In this document: positions 6,858 to 13,905 of the stretch, in pieces
Layout of the letters: each line of letters opens with the position of its first letter
Position numbering within the stretch: position 1 is the first letter of the stretch
Origin: Longimicrobiales bacterium
GTDB lineage: Bacteria; Gemmatimonadota; Gemmatimonadetes; Longimicrobiales; RSA9
Direction: 5' to 3'
NCBI GenBank assembly: GCA_035764935.1
Contig: DASTYK010000144.1
Location: 1-33,605, forward strand
Length of the DNA: 33,605 bases
Translations under genes and position numbers: made by a program
Notes under the pieces: model-generated
The model's database searches: none
Told to the model about the DNA's origin: nothing
The model's input: the letters and a program-made list of their open reading frames with translations, nothing else

Positions 6858-7089
6858 GGCAACGTTGCACTGGTGCGTTCTCGGGCGAATGCGAGCAACG
6901 TTGGCTTGGATAATCAAAGGCAATGTTGCGCGGATGCGTCCGCGGACGAATGCGAGCAACGTTGGCTACGATAATCAAAGGCAACGTTGCACTGATGCGT
7001 GCCCGGACGAATGCGAGCAACGTTGGCTACGATAATCCAAGGCAACGTTGCACTGATGCGTGCCCGGGCGAATGCGAGCAACGTTGCCT
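6858..7089 (+). repeat. Tandem array of four 61-bp units built on the palindrome GCAACGTTGC
   Basis: Units start at 6858, 6919, 6980 and 7041, exactly 61 bp apart; the last is cut short after about 49 bp. Each unit begins GGCAACGTTGC, then has about 26 bp including a conserved GAATGCGA, then GCAACGTTGG, then a spacer close to CTACGATAATCAAA. The perfect palindrome GCAACGTTGC is at 6859, 6981, 7042 and 7078, with one-mismatch versions at the other four sites. In the last unit the outer 11-mers GGCAACGTTGC and GCAACGTTGCC are perfect inverted repeats, so each unit can also form a hairpin. Units 3 and 4 are nearly identical over their shared part, which suggests recent duplication. Confidence 0.95.
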
Positions 7090-7170
7090 GTGATCACGGC
7101 GGCCCGGCAGCGGAGGTCTGTGCGTTCTCCGCGCCATTCGCGACTTCGCGGTAGAACCAACGCCAGGGCA

Positions 7171-7209
7171 AAGCAAAGCGGCGCCGGTCCGCAGAAGACC
7201 TGGCGCCGC
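7171..7209 (-). terminator. Terminator of the 55-residue minus-strand gene
   Basis: GCGGCGCCGGTC (7178-7189) pairs with GACC (7197-7200) plus GGCGCCGC (7202-7209), a 12-bp stem with one bulged base. On the minus strand it is followed by TTTGCTTTG. It starts about 25 bases after the stop codon of the small gene. Confidence 0.7.
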
Positions 7210-7233
7210 CTGGCTATGACTGAGCGGACGGGC

Positions 7234-7401
7234 TCAGGCGAGTGCGCGGAGCACGGCCTGCTGGGCCTCGTCGGCGTCCTTCGCCGGGCCCTGGTGCGGC
7301 GTGCCGAACAGCGAGTAGCCGTACTGACCGGTCGGTGAGATGGTGATGATTCCGACCTGCCGGCCGTCCTTGATGATGCGCTCATCGAGCGTGACCGACA
7401 C
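7234..7401 (-). CDS. 55-residue protein of unknown function
   Basis: A short gene starting at GTG 7401, with a near-perfect AGGAGG four bases upstream. The protein reads (M)SVTLDERIIKDGRQVGIITI, then SPTGQYGYSLFGTPHQG, then an Ala/Glu-rich helix ending QQAVLRALA. It has two or three probable beta strands followed by one helix, no signal peptide and no cysteines. The open frame extends upstream to 7554, but that part is Arg/Pro-rich shadow sequence. A strong ribosome binding site, a sensible composition and a downstream terminator support a real gene. I do not recognise the family. It is divergent from the DEAD-box helicase gene. Confidence 0.7.
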   Translation of the reverse strand: MSVTLDERIIKDGRQVGIITISPTGQYGYSLFGTPHQGPAKDADEAQQAVLRALA

Positions 7402-7600
7402 GACTCCTCCTGATGGGGATGAACCGAACAGGTGAACGCGGTGTGCCGCCCTGACCCCCGCGACGCGCCAGCGGGCGGCGCCGTGCGGCGTCGCCTGCTC
7501 CCTCACCCTGCGGGGTCCCTGGGGGCTCCGCGGCTGGCCGGGCGTATACACCACGTGGAGGAAGGCTCAGATTCCGCTTCCATTGCATGGCAAAGCCTGC

Positions 7601-7608
7601 TAGATTAT
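7601..7608 (+). promoter_or_regulatory. Possible -10 element of the helicase leader
   Basis: TAGATTAT stands in GC-rich DNA about 250 bp before the helicase start and just before the leader terminator. A TTCCAT lies 17 bp upstream but matches the -35 consensus poorly. If this is the promoter, the terminator hairpin would begin almost at the first transcribed bases. Confidence 0.3.
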
Positions 7609-7621
7609 CACTGCTGGGCGG

Positions 7622-7651
7622 CTCACCGTCTCCGGTGAGTCGTCTTTTTTT
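7622..7651 (+). terminator. Intrinsic terminator in the helicase leader
   Basis: CTCACCG (7622-7628) and CGGTGAG (7633-7639) form a 7-bp stem with loop TCTC, followed by TCGTC and seven T (7645-7651). It is oriented on the plus strand. There is no plus-strand gene immediately upstream except the GNAT-HDAC gene a kilobase away, so it could end a short RNA or attenuate the helicase transcript. Confidence 0.75.
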
Positions 7652-7855
7652 GCGGGCCGTCGACAGACAGGGTCGGCGGGGTCCGGCGGGAGCGAGAACG
7701 CCCGGACGGCCGGGATGGGCCCGGACTGCAGAGCGGCAAATGAGCAGCGTCACGGTGGCGCTGCGGGGGCGAGTGCTCCCGAGCGGTGCGGCGAGGCGGA
7801 GAAGAACCTCGTCGTGGTGGCCGGCAAGGATGCGGGCCGAGGAAAAACTACAGGA

Positions 7856-9103
7856 ATGCGATTCGAGGATCTCACGAGCTGTGAGCCGCTGCTGCGCGCC
7901 ACGCGCGAGCAGGGCTGGACGACCCCCACCCCAATTCAGGCCAAGGCGATCCCCGCAGCGAAGGAAGGCAAGGACGTCGTCGGTATAGCCCAGACGGGTA
8001 CCGGCAAGACGGGTGCGTTCCTGCTGCCCGCCCTGGAGCGGCAGATCGGCGAGGAAGGGCTGCACACACTGGTGCTCTGCCCGACGCGCGAGCTGGCGCA
8101 GCAGGTGGCCGCGGATGCGCGGGACCTGACGAAGTACGCGGAGCTGTTCATCGGCGAGATCGTGGGTGGCATGCCGATGCGGAAGCAGATTCGCGACCTG
8201 CGAGCCGGGTTCGACGTGATCGTCGCGACACCGGGTCGGCTGCTGGACCACATGGAGCGCGGCAACGTCGACCTCTCGACGGTGCGGACGCTGGTGCTGG
8301 ACGAGGCGGACCGGATGCTGGACATGGGCTTCCGTCCGCAGATCGAGGCGATCCTGCGGGAGGTACCGACGGAACGCCAGACGCTGTTCTTCTCGGCGAC
8401 AATGCCGAACGGCGTGCACGCGCTGGCGCTGCGGATCCTGAAGGAGCCGGTATGGGTCGAGGCGGCGCCGCAGTCGACGGTTGCGGACAAGGTTGAGCAG
8501 CTCGTCTACTCGGTGCGCTCGGAGAAGAAGGGTGAGCTCCTGATCCAGCTCCTGCGGGAGACGCACTGGGAGCAGGTGCTCGTGTTCACGGCCACCAAGA
8601 GCGGTGCCGACATCCTGGTCTCCAAGCTGAAGCGTGCGGGCGTCAAGGTAGACGTGATGCATGGCGACAAGGACATGAAGCAGCGTCGCGGCGCGCTCGA
8701 GGCCTTCACCGACGGGCATGTTCAGGTGCTGGTCGCGACGGACGTCGCGCAGCGGGGCCTGGACATCGAGGGCATCAGCCACGTCGTCAACTACGACGTG
8801 CCGCGCAATCCGGAAGACTACGTGCACCGGATCGGCCGCACGGGCCGCGCGGGCGCAGCGGGAACGGCGGTGACGTTCGTGTCGGCAGCGGACGCGATGC
8901 AGATGCGCGACATCGATCGCATCCTGAAGGAGCCGCTGCCGCGGATCTCGCTGCCGGGCTTCGACTACGATTCGAACCTGCTGGAGCCGAAGACGCCGGC
9001 AAAGCCGGTCGCGCGGACCGGCCGTGCCGGGAACCGGATGGGTGCGCGCAAGGCGGCGGACCTGACGCCGGAACAGCTGCAGGAGCTGCTCAAGGTCGGC
9101 TGA
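7856..9103 (+). CDS. DEAD-box ATP-dependent RNA helicase (RhlE-like)
   Basis: 415 residues from the ATG at 7856, which begins the family-typical F-x-DL segment (MRFEDLTSCEPLL). The frame is open upstream but that part is not helicase-like. All core motifs are present: Q motif ending TPIQ (Gln28), Walker A AQTGTGKT (45-52), PTREL, GG, TPGRLLDH, DEAD at 149-152, SAT (180-182), then in the second RecA domain the TDVAQRGLDIEG and HRIGRTGRAG motifs. A short C-terminal tail with basic residues follows, lacking a dedicated RNA-binding domain. Such enzymes remodel rRNA and mRNA structure and are often cold-induced. The long leader with an early terminator suggests regulation at the RNA level. It is convergent with the UbiB-like gene. 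Confidence 0.95.
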   Translation: MRFEDLTSCEPLLRATREQGWTTPTPIQAKAIPAAKEGKDVVGIAQTGTGKTGAFLLPALERQIGEEGLHTLVLCPTRELAQQVAADARDLTKYAELFIGEIVGGMPMRKQIRDLRAGFDVIVATPGRLLDHMERGNVDLSTVRTLVLDEADRMLDMGFRPQIEAILREVPTERQTLFFSATMPNGVHALALRILKEPVWVEAAPQSTVADKVEQLVYSVRSEKKGELLIQLLRETHWEQVLVFTATKSGADILVSKLKRAGVKVDVMHGDKDMKQRRGALEAFTDGHVQVLVATDVAQRGLDIEGISHVVNYDVPRNPEDYVHRIGRTGRAGAAGTAVTFVSAADAMQMRDIDRILKEPLPRISLPGFDYDSNLLEPKTPAKPVARTGRAGNRMGARKAADLTPEQLQELLKVG

Positions 9104-9114
9104 GCTTTTGTTCT

Positions 9115-9211
9115 ACCACGGAGAGCACAGAGTTGCACAGAGGACTCGCGGCACTTGCCGCGGGTCCTCTGGCGTTTCCGGCTCTGCGCCCTCCGCGCGC
9201 TCTGCGGTGAG
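9115..9211. repeat. Intergenic inverted-repeat element between convergent genes (ACCACGGAG family)
   Basis: The gap between the helicase and the UbiB-like gene is almost filled by an imperfect palindrome. Its core is a 15-bp stem (9138-9152 with 9157-9171, loop ACTT, one wobble). The outer arms ACCACGGAGAGCACAGAG and, read on minus, CACCGCAGAGCGCGCGGAG are related but diverged. The left arm shares ACCACGGAG...CACAGAG with the element at 13727-13901. It may serve as a bidirectional terminator. Confidence 0.7.
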
Positions 9212-9213
9212 AA

Positions 9214-10890
9214 TCAGTTCTTCCGGTCGGTCAGGAAAATATCCAGCACCAGCACGATGCCGCCGAGGCCGGCGATGAGGAAGAAGAGCATGGCGAGGCC
9301 CGGGTAGCCCAGGATGGTCCAGCTGGTCTCGACCTGCATGAGCATGGCGGCGCCGATGATGAGGGCGGCGAGGATGAGACCGGTGGTGATGCGGTTGGCG
9401 ACTTTCTGGATACCGGTGATCAGCTCTGCTTCGTCGATGGCGTTGACGCGGACTTCGATCTCGTTGTTGACGAGGCGTTCGAGCAGCTTGTTCACGCGAG
9501 CGGGCAGGTGCTGCACGAGCTGGCCCATCTCGAGGGCGTTGGCCATCAGGTTGGTCGGCGACATCGCGCGCATCATGCGCTGGCGCATGATCTCGGCGGC
9601 GTGACGCTGGATGGCGTCGGACGGCCGGAAGCCCGGGTCGAGGATGCGTGAGACCTGATCGAGGTTCAGCAGCGTCTTGCCGAGCATGGTCAGCTCCGGC
9701 GGGATGCGGACGCCGTTCTCGCCTGCGGTACGGGTGACCTCGATGATGATGCGCCCGATGTCGATCTGCTCGATCGCGGCATCGAAATGCCTGGCGACGA
9801 TCCGCGCGACGGCGCGCGTGTACGCCTTCTCGTTGAATCCGTCCAGGCGCGTGCCGGTCTCCAGCACGATCTCCGCGACCTCCTCACCGCGTCCCTCGCT
9901 GATCGCCAGCAGCATCTTGATGAGCTGGTCCTGCAACCCGGGTGCGAGGTGGCCGACCATGCCCAGGTCGATCAGGGCGATCCGGTTGTCCTCGGTGAGG
10001 AAGACATTGCCGGCGTGCGGGTCGGCGTGGAACACGCCATCGACGAGGATCTGCTTGAGGTACGCGCGGAACAGCTCGTCACCGAGCGCGGCACCGTCGA
10101 TCTCGAGCAGCCGGAGCGGTGAGACGGCAGTCACCTTTCTGCCGCGGACGTACTCCATGGTGAGCACGCACGACGTCGTATAGTCGTCGACCGGCTCGGG
10201 CACGACGATGAGCTCGAACTCGCGCAGGTTGCGTGCGAAGACGGAGAGGTTGCGCGCTTCCTGGATGTAGTCGAGCTCCCGCATCATCGACTGGCGGAAC
10301 TCTTCCAGCATCGGCGCGAAGGCCATGCGCCGCCCCGCGTCGGTATGCTCGTCGGCGAATTGCGCCACTTCGTTGAGCGCCTCGAGGTCGGCGAGGATCC
10401 GTTCGCGGATGTTGGGTCGCTGTACCTTGACCGCGACGGCGCGGCCGTCGCGCAACCGGGCCCGGTGCACCTGGCCGAGCGAAGCGGCGGCGAGCGGCTC
10501 GGGGTCGAACTCGGAGAATGCCTTGGAGATGCGGACGCCCAGCTCGCGCTCGATCGTCTCCTCGACATCGGCATAGGGGAACGGCTCGACCTTGTCCTGG
10601 AGCCGCTCCAGCGCCTCGGTGTAGGAGGCCGGCAGGAAGTCGGCGCGGCTGGCCAGCAGCTGGCCGAGCTTCACATAGGTCGGACCGAGCCGCTCGAGGT
10701 CGCTGGCGAGCTCATCGGACAGGTCGTCGCGCGGGTCGCCAGCCGCGGCGCCGTCGCGGTCGGCGGCACTGTCCGGCAGCGCCTGCTCCAGGCCAGCCTG
10801 CCTGACAGCGTCGCTGCGACCATACTTCATGAGCAGTGCGGCAAGGTCCCTGTAGCGTGCGACGTGCTTGGGCTTGAGCGAGATCCCCAT
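9214..10890 (-). CDS. UbiB/AarF/ABC1-family atypical kinase-like membrane protein
   Basis: 558 residues. Hallmarks of the ABC1/UbiB family are present: the KxGQ motif (K74-L-G-Q77), the alanine-rich nucleotide loop AAAS at 133-136 replacing the usual P-loop, the VAVKVQRP lysine (Lys154), DPHAGN (289-294) and the DLG metal motif (307-309). Two transmembrane helices end the protein (GLILAALIIGAAMLM and LAMLFFLIAGLGGIVLVL). Members have ATPase activity and support ubiquinone or other isoprenoid-lipid metabolism; which lipid is involved here is unknown. The protein is probably anchored in the inner membrane with the kinase-like domain in the cytoplasm. The ATG at 10890 follows GGGGAAG. It is divergent from the ECF sigma gene. 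Confidence 0.92.
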   Translation of the reverse strand: MGISLKPKHVARYRDLAALLMKYGRSDAVRQAGLEQALPDSAADRDGAAAGDPRDDLSDELASDLERLGPTYVKLGQLLASRADFLPASYTEALERLQDKVEPFPYADVEETIERELGVRISKAFSEFDPEPLAAASLGQVHRARLRDGRAVAVKVQRPNIRERILADLEALNEVAQFADEHTDAGRRMAFAPMLEEFRQSMMRELDYIQEARNLSVFARNLREFELIVVPEPVDDYTTSCVLTMEYVRGRKVTAVSPLRLLEIDGAALGDELFRAYLKQILVDGVFHADPHAGNVFLTEDNRIALIDLGMVGHLAPGLQDQLIKMLLAISEGRGEEVAEIVLETGTRLDGFNEKAYTRAVARIVARHFDAAIEQIDIGRIIIEVTRTAGENGVRIPPELTMLGKTLLNLDQVSRILDPGFRPSDAIQRHAAEIMRQRMMRAMSPTNLMANALEMGQLVQHLPARVNKLLERLVNNEIEVRVNAIDEAELITGIQKVANRITTGLILAALIIGAAMLMQVETSWTILGYPGLAMLFFLIAGLGGIVLVLDIFLTDRKN

Positions 10891-11087
10891 ATTCTTCCCC
10901 GTGTTGGTCGCGGCACAGGTGCAAACGTCGCGCCGGACTGTCGGGATACGGATGTGCAGGAACTACCGGCTGTGACGTCCTTTCTCATGAGGGCGCGGCG
11001 GCCGACGGGTGAGCGGGCGGCGCCAATGTGGCGCAGAGCCGGTGAGGCGGAACCGACCGCGCGGGGCGGCCGCGCAAGGGCAGGGCG

Positions 11088-11618
11088 TTGAGCGCTGACT
11101 GGGAAGCCGTGTACAGGGCGACGTTTGGCGATCTCGTTCGCTATCTCTACCGCAAGGTCTGGGACCGGGAGCGGGCGCAGGAGCTTGCGCAGGAGGCATT
11201 CGTACGTGTGCTCGCGCAGGAGCGTCGCGAGGGCGCGGCGACGGTGTCCAACCCGCGTGCCCTGGTGTTCACCATCGCCGCCAACCTGGCGCGCGACGAG
11301 GCGCGCACGGTGATACGTCGCAGGAAGCATCTCGCGCTGCTCAAGAGCGACACCGAGGCGACGAGCGGCGGCGCCACGCCCGACGCGAGCGAGGACGTGC
11401 AGCGGGACGAGGAGCGGCAGCGGGCGCAGGCCGCGCTGCGTCGTCTGAGCGATCGTGATCGCGAGGTGCTGCTGCTGTGGGATGCGGGGCTGAGCTACGA
11501 GGAGATTGCTGCGCAGACAGGTCTCGCGCAGGGCGCGATCGGCACCACGCTGTCGCGCGCCCGGCGTCGCCTGGTCGCAGCCTATGAGTCGATGGAGGGA
11601 CGCCATGCGACACGTTGA
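11088..11618 (+). CDS. ECF-type RNA polymerase sigma factor (first)
   Basis: 176 residues from a TTG start with AGGG just upstream; starting there gives the usual ECF opening W-x-x-x-Y-x-x-x-F-x-x-L-x-R-Y. Region 2 (WDRERAQELAQEAFVRVLAQ) and region 4 (LSDRDREVLLLWDAGLSYEEIAAQTG...GTTLSRARRRL) are intact. The sequence between them is a charged linker. The end overlaps the start of the anti-sigma gene by 14 bases, so the two are co-translated. Its region 4 differs from that of the two related sigma factors at 23135 and 29878, so it belongs to another ECF group. The TTG start is the weakest part of the call. Confidence 0.9.
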   Translation: MSADWEAVYRATFGDLVRYLYRKVWDRERAQELAQEAFVRVLAQERREGAATVSNPRALVFTIAANLARDEARTVIRRRKHLALLKSDTEATSGGATPDASEDVQRDEERQRAQAALRRLSDRDREVLLLWDAGLSYEEIAAQTGLAQGAIGTTLSRARRRLVAAYESMEGRHATR

Positions 11619-12795
11619 TGATGCGCTGCTCGTCGCGTTTGTCGACGATGCGCTGAGCCAGGAGGAGCGCATCGACGTGGAAGCGCACCTCGCGATGTGC
11701 GCCGGGTGTCGCGCCCGCGTCGCGGAGGAGCGCCGGCTGGCGGAGCGTGCGGCTGCCGTGCTCGGCGCGGGTGTGCCCGAGAGCGAGCCGGAGATGCCGG
11801 CATTCGCCGAGATCCTGCGGCGCAGCGAGGAGTCGGATGCGACGTCCCGGGGCGGCGTTCGCGGTGCGCGGTCGCGTTCGTGGACGCTGCCGCCGCTCGC
11901 GTGGGCGGCCATGCTCGTGGTCGGCCTCGGTGCGGCGGTCATCGCGCGGACCCTGCTCGTGTCGCCGGAGTTCAATGCCCCGGCCGAATCGCGGGTGGAT
12001 GGCATGGACGTGATCGAGGATGCGCAGACGCCAAGCACGGTGGCGGCGCCGGCCGAGTCCGTGGATGCGGCCGTCGACCAGGGGGGCGCCGCTGCTGCCG
12101 TGCAGTCTGCCGCTCCGCGGGATCCCGCTGTTGCGGGCGGTGAGCCCGCAACACTGCCGCCCGCGCCCGCAGCGGTCGCGGAGCGTCGAGTTTCCGCGGC
12201 CGAGCAGACAGCCGCCGCAAAGGCCGCAACGGAGCCGCAGACCGTACAGGAGCAGCCCCTTCGTGAGCGTCCGCAGGATGCGCCGCGGGTCGAGCCGTCC
12301 CGGGAGAGGGAGCGTTTCGCCGACATGCTGCGGCGGGACACGGCGCAGGCGGTGGCCCAGGCACCGCGTGCTGCCAGAATCGAGGCGGCCCCCCCGGCTC
12401 CGCCGTCACCCGGGGCGGCCCGTGCTTCCGGAGCAGCGGCGGCCGGATCGGTCGCACTGAGCGGGGCGGACGTCGCCTGGCGCGGCGAATCACTTGCCGG
12501 GGCCCGCGAGCGAGGTGTGAGCGTGGCCGGTGTGCCGGACGCGCCGGTCGTGTCGGTCTGGCTGGGCACCGGTACTGCGGCGTGGCGCGCGCGCGTCGTG
12601 CAGCAGGTGGACAGCGCGAGCCTCGAGATCATCGAGTGGCGGCGCTCGCCCGGCATGGCCGGGCAGAGCGGCAAGCTCGGTGATGGGCGGAACTATCTGT
12701 TCACCGAGCGCGACGGAGTCGTGTTCCTGCTCCGCTCGACCCTGCCGGTGGAGCGGCTGGAGACGCTCAGCGCGCGGATCCGGGAGCTGCAGTAG
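11605..12795 (+). CDS. ZAS-type transmembrane anti-sigma factor with long extracytoplasmic part
   Basis: 396 residues from the ATG at 11605 (GGAGGG upstream, overlapping the sigma gene by 14 bases). The N-terminus has the anti-sigma zinc motif H28-x3-C32-x2-C35 (AHLAMCAGC), expected to hold the sigma factor inactive. One transmembrane helix lies at about 97-118 (LAWAAMLVVGLGAAVIARTLL). About 180 residues of Ala/Pro/Glu/Arg-rich low-complexity sequence follow. A folded-looking C-terminal segment of about 100 residues (VSVWLGTGTAAWRARVVQQ...) ends the protein, with an alternating strand pattern. The long linker suggests an outward-facing sensor domain held away from the membrane; that role is an inference. 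Confidence 0.88.
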   Translation: MRHVDDALLVAFVDDALSQEERIDVEAHLAMCAGCRARVAEERRLAERAAAVLGAGVPESEPEMPAFAEILRRSEESDATSRGGVRGARSRSWTLPPLAWAAMLVVGLGAAVIARTLLVSPEFNAPAESRVDGMDVIEDAQTPSTVAAPAESVDAAVDQGGAAAAVQSAAPRDPAVAGGEPATLPPAPAAVAERRVSAAEQTAAAKAATEPQTVQEQPLRERPQDAPRVEPSRERERFADMLRRDTAQAVAQAPRAARIEAAPPAPPSPGAARASGAAAAGSVALSGADVAWRGESLAGARERGVSVAGVPDAPVVSVWLGTGTAAWRARVVQQVDSASLEIIEWRRSPGMAGQSGKLGDGRNYLFTERDGVVFLLRSTLPVERLETLSARIRELQ

Positions 12796-12800
12796 CGAGT

Positions 12801-12847
12801 CGCGCCGGACAGGGGCGGTGCCTGCGACGGTCGCCTTGTCCGGCGCG
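12801..12847. terminator. Hairpin after the first anti-sigma gene
   Basis: CGCGCCGGACA (12801-12811) pairs perfectly with TGTCCGGCGCG (12837-12847), with a further GGCG/CGCC stem inside. It starts six bases after the anti-sigma stop. No U-tract follows, so it is a structured 3' end of uncertain termination efficiency. Confidence 0.5.
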
Positions 12848-12969
12848 CGGCGGATGACGCATATTCGCGTCGACTCGAACCGTCGATCCCTCCTACCTGC
12901 CAACAGAGTGTTCGAGATGAGAAGCCCTGCCGTCGCTGGTGCGAGCGGCAGCGGGCGGTACGCGTAAGC

Positions 12970-13716
12970 GTGGCCGCCGCTGTCGCCATACCCCCGGAGT
13001 ACGCGATGCTGCTGCGTGAGGCGCAGCGTGTCGTGGCACTCACGGGGGCCGGAATCTCGAAGGAAAGTGGACTGCCCACGTTTCGCGAGGCGCAGACCGG
13101 GCTGTGGTCGAACTACCGCCCGGAGGACCTGGCCACGCCGGAGGCGTTTGCGCGCCAGCCGGACATCGTCTGGCAGTGGTACGCATGGCGGCGCGCCCTG
13201 GTGCGCCATGCGGCACCCAACGCGGCGCACCACGCGCTGGTGCGCCTGGCAGAGCATGCGCCGTCGTTCTCGCTGATCACCCAGAACGTAGACAGCCTGC
13301 ACCGCCGGGCGGGCAGCCGTGACGTGATCGAGCTGCACGGCGACATCCTGCGCTCGCGCTGCTCGTCGTGCGGTGCGATTGCGCGTGACGTCGACGATGC
13401 CTCGCCGAGCCCGCCGCCCTGCACCCGGTGCAGGGCCCCGGTCCGTCCCGACGTGGTGTGGTTCGGTGAGACACTGCCGGACGATGCGCTCCAGGCGGCG
13501 CTCGAAGCAGCGCGCAACGCGGACCTGCTGCTGGTGATCGGAACGTCACTCCAGGTGCAGCCGGCGGCGGGGATCGTGCCGCTGGCGCTGGATGCCGGAG
13601 CGCAGGTGATCGACATCAATCCCGAGCCGGCGCTGCTGCCGGACGAGCGCGTGCATGCGCTGGCGGGGCCGGCGGCGAAGGTCGTGCCCCGGCTGGTGGA
13701 GGCGGCGTTCGGGTAG
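12970..13716 (+). CDS. cobB: Sirtuin-family NAD-dependent protein deacylase (class III, SIRT5/CobB-like)
   Basis: 248 residues from GTG. Sirtuin motifs are complete: GAGIS (26-30) with SGLPTFR, TQNVDSLHRRAG, catalytic His123 in ELHGD, a zinc-binding Cys quartet (131, 134, 151, 154), DVVWFGE, and the cofactor segments VIGTSLQVQP and DINPEP. Tyr71 and Arg74 (YAWR) match the Y-x-x-R pair that binds the carboxylate of succinyl- or malonyl-lysine in SIRT5 and E. coli CobB, so desuccinylase/demalonylase activity is expected alongside deacetylation. The start codon has only a poor ribosome binding site. A T7 tract lies just after the stop, followed by an inverted-repeat element and a convergent gene. 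Confidence 0.93.
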   Translation: MAAAVAIPPEYAMLLREAQRVVALTGAGISKESGLPTFREAQTGLWSNYRPEDLATPEAFARQPDIVWQWYAWRRALVRHAAPNAAHHALVRLAEHAPSFSLITQNVDSLHRRAGSRDVIELHGDILRSRCSSCGAIARDVDDASPSPPPCTRCRAPVRPDVVWFGETLPDDALQAALEAARNADLLLVIGTSLQVQPAAGIVPLALDAGAQVIDINPEPALLPDERVHALAGPAAKVVPRLVEAAFG

Positions 13717-13726
13717 GCCTTTTTTT

Positions 13727-13901
13727 ACCACGGAGCGCACAGAGGAACACAGAGACGTCGGGAACGGATTGTTTGCTGGAAGGTCACGGCGTAGCGGGAT
13801 TCCGGTGGAATCCATGAGCCGCGACGCAGCACCAATCAAACAGCCGTTCCCGCTCCGTTCTCAGTGTTCTCCGTGCCCTCCGTGGTGCAAACAATCCGTT
13901 C
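13727..13901. repeat. Nested inverted-repeat element between convergent genes
   Basis: The left arm starts ACCACGGAGCGCACAGAG at 13727; its inverted, slightly diverged partner ends CCTCCGTGGT at 13886. The arms extend inward through GGGAACGG and TTGTTTG sequences (13760-13779 against about 13831-13851). In addition GAACGGATTGTTTGC (13762-13776) has a perfect 15-base inverted copy, GCAAACAATCCGTTC, at 13887-13901, just outside the right arm. The element has no coding capacity. It lies between the sirtuin (+) and amidohydrolase (-) genes. Confidence 0.85.
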
Positions 13902-13905
13902 GTGA

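Larger units (their letters stand above)
6641..7233. other. 593-bp non-coding region with G-tracts and tandem repeats
   Basis: No credible gene lies between the GNAT-HDAC stop and the small minus-strand gene. From left to right the region holds a G-rich segment (about 6680-6770), a 61-bp tandem repeat array (6858-7089) and a terminator for the 55-residue gene (7171-7209). Open frames through the repeats shift phase from unit to unit because 61 is not a multiple of three. Confidence 0.75.
7402..7855. other. 454-bp region between the small gene (-) and the helicase (+)
   Basis: No convincing gene. It contains a -10-like TAGATTAT at 7601-7608, a classic intrinsic terminator at 7622-7651 and about 200 bases of GC-rich sequence before the helicase start, which would form a long 5' leader. 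The frame upstream of the helicase start is open to 7715 but looks non-coding. Confidence 0.65.

Noticed and set aside
6858-7089. CRISPR array
   Set aside because: The units are contiguous 61-bp tandem repeats with conserved interiors, not short repeats separated by unique spacers, and no cas gene is present.
6480-7385. Minus-strand proteins with repeated NVARIRP...HQCNVA peptides
   Set aside because: These peptides come from translating the 61-bp repeats. The phase changes each unit, so no single frame reads the array, and no start signals are present.
10959-10988. ECF promoter for the first sigma gene (GGAACT ... TCTCAT)
   Set aside because: GGAACT at 10959 is followed by TCTCAT only after an 18-base gap, and the GTC nearest to it is at the wrong distance. 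The evidence is too weak to annotate.
10827-12674. A 615-codon minus-strand open frame
   Set aside because: Ala/Ser/Thr/Arg-rich shadow of the sigma and anti-sigma genes, which are well supported on the plus strand.
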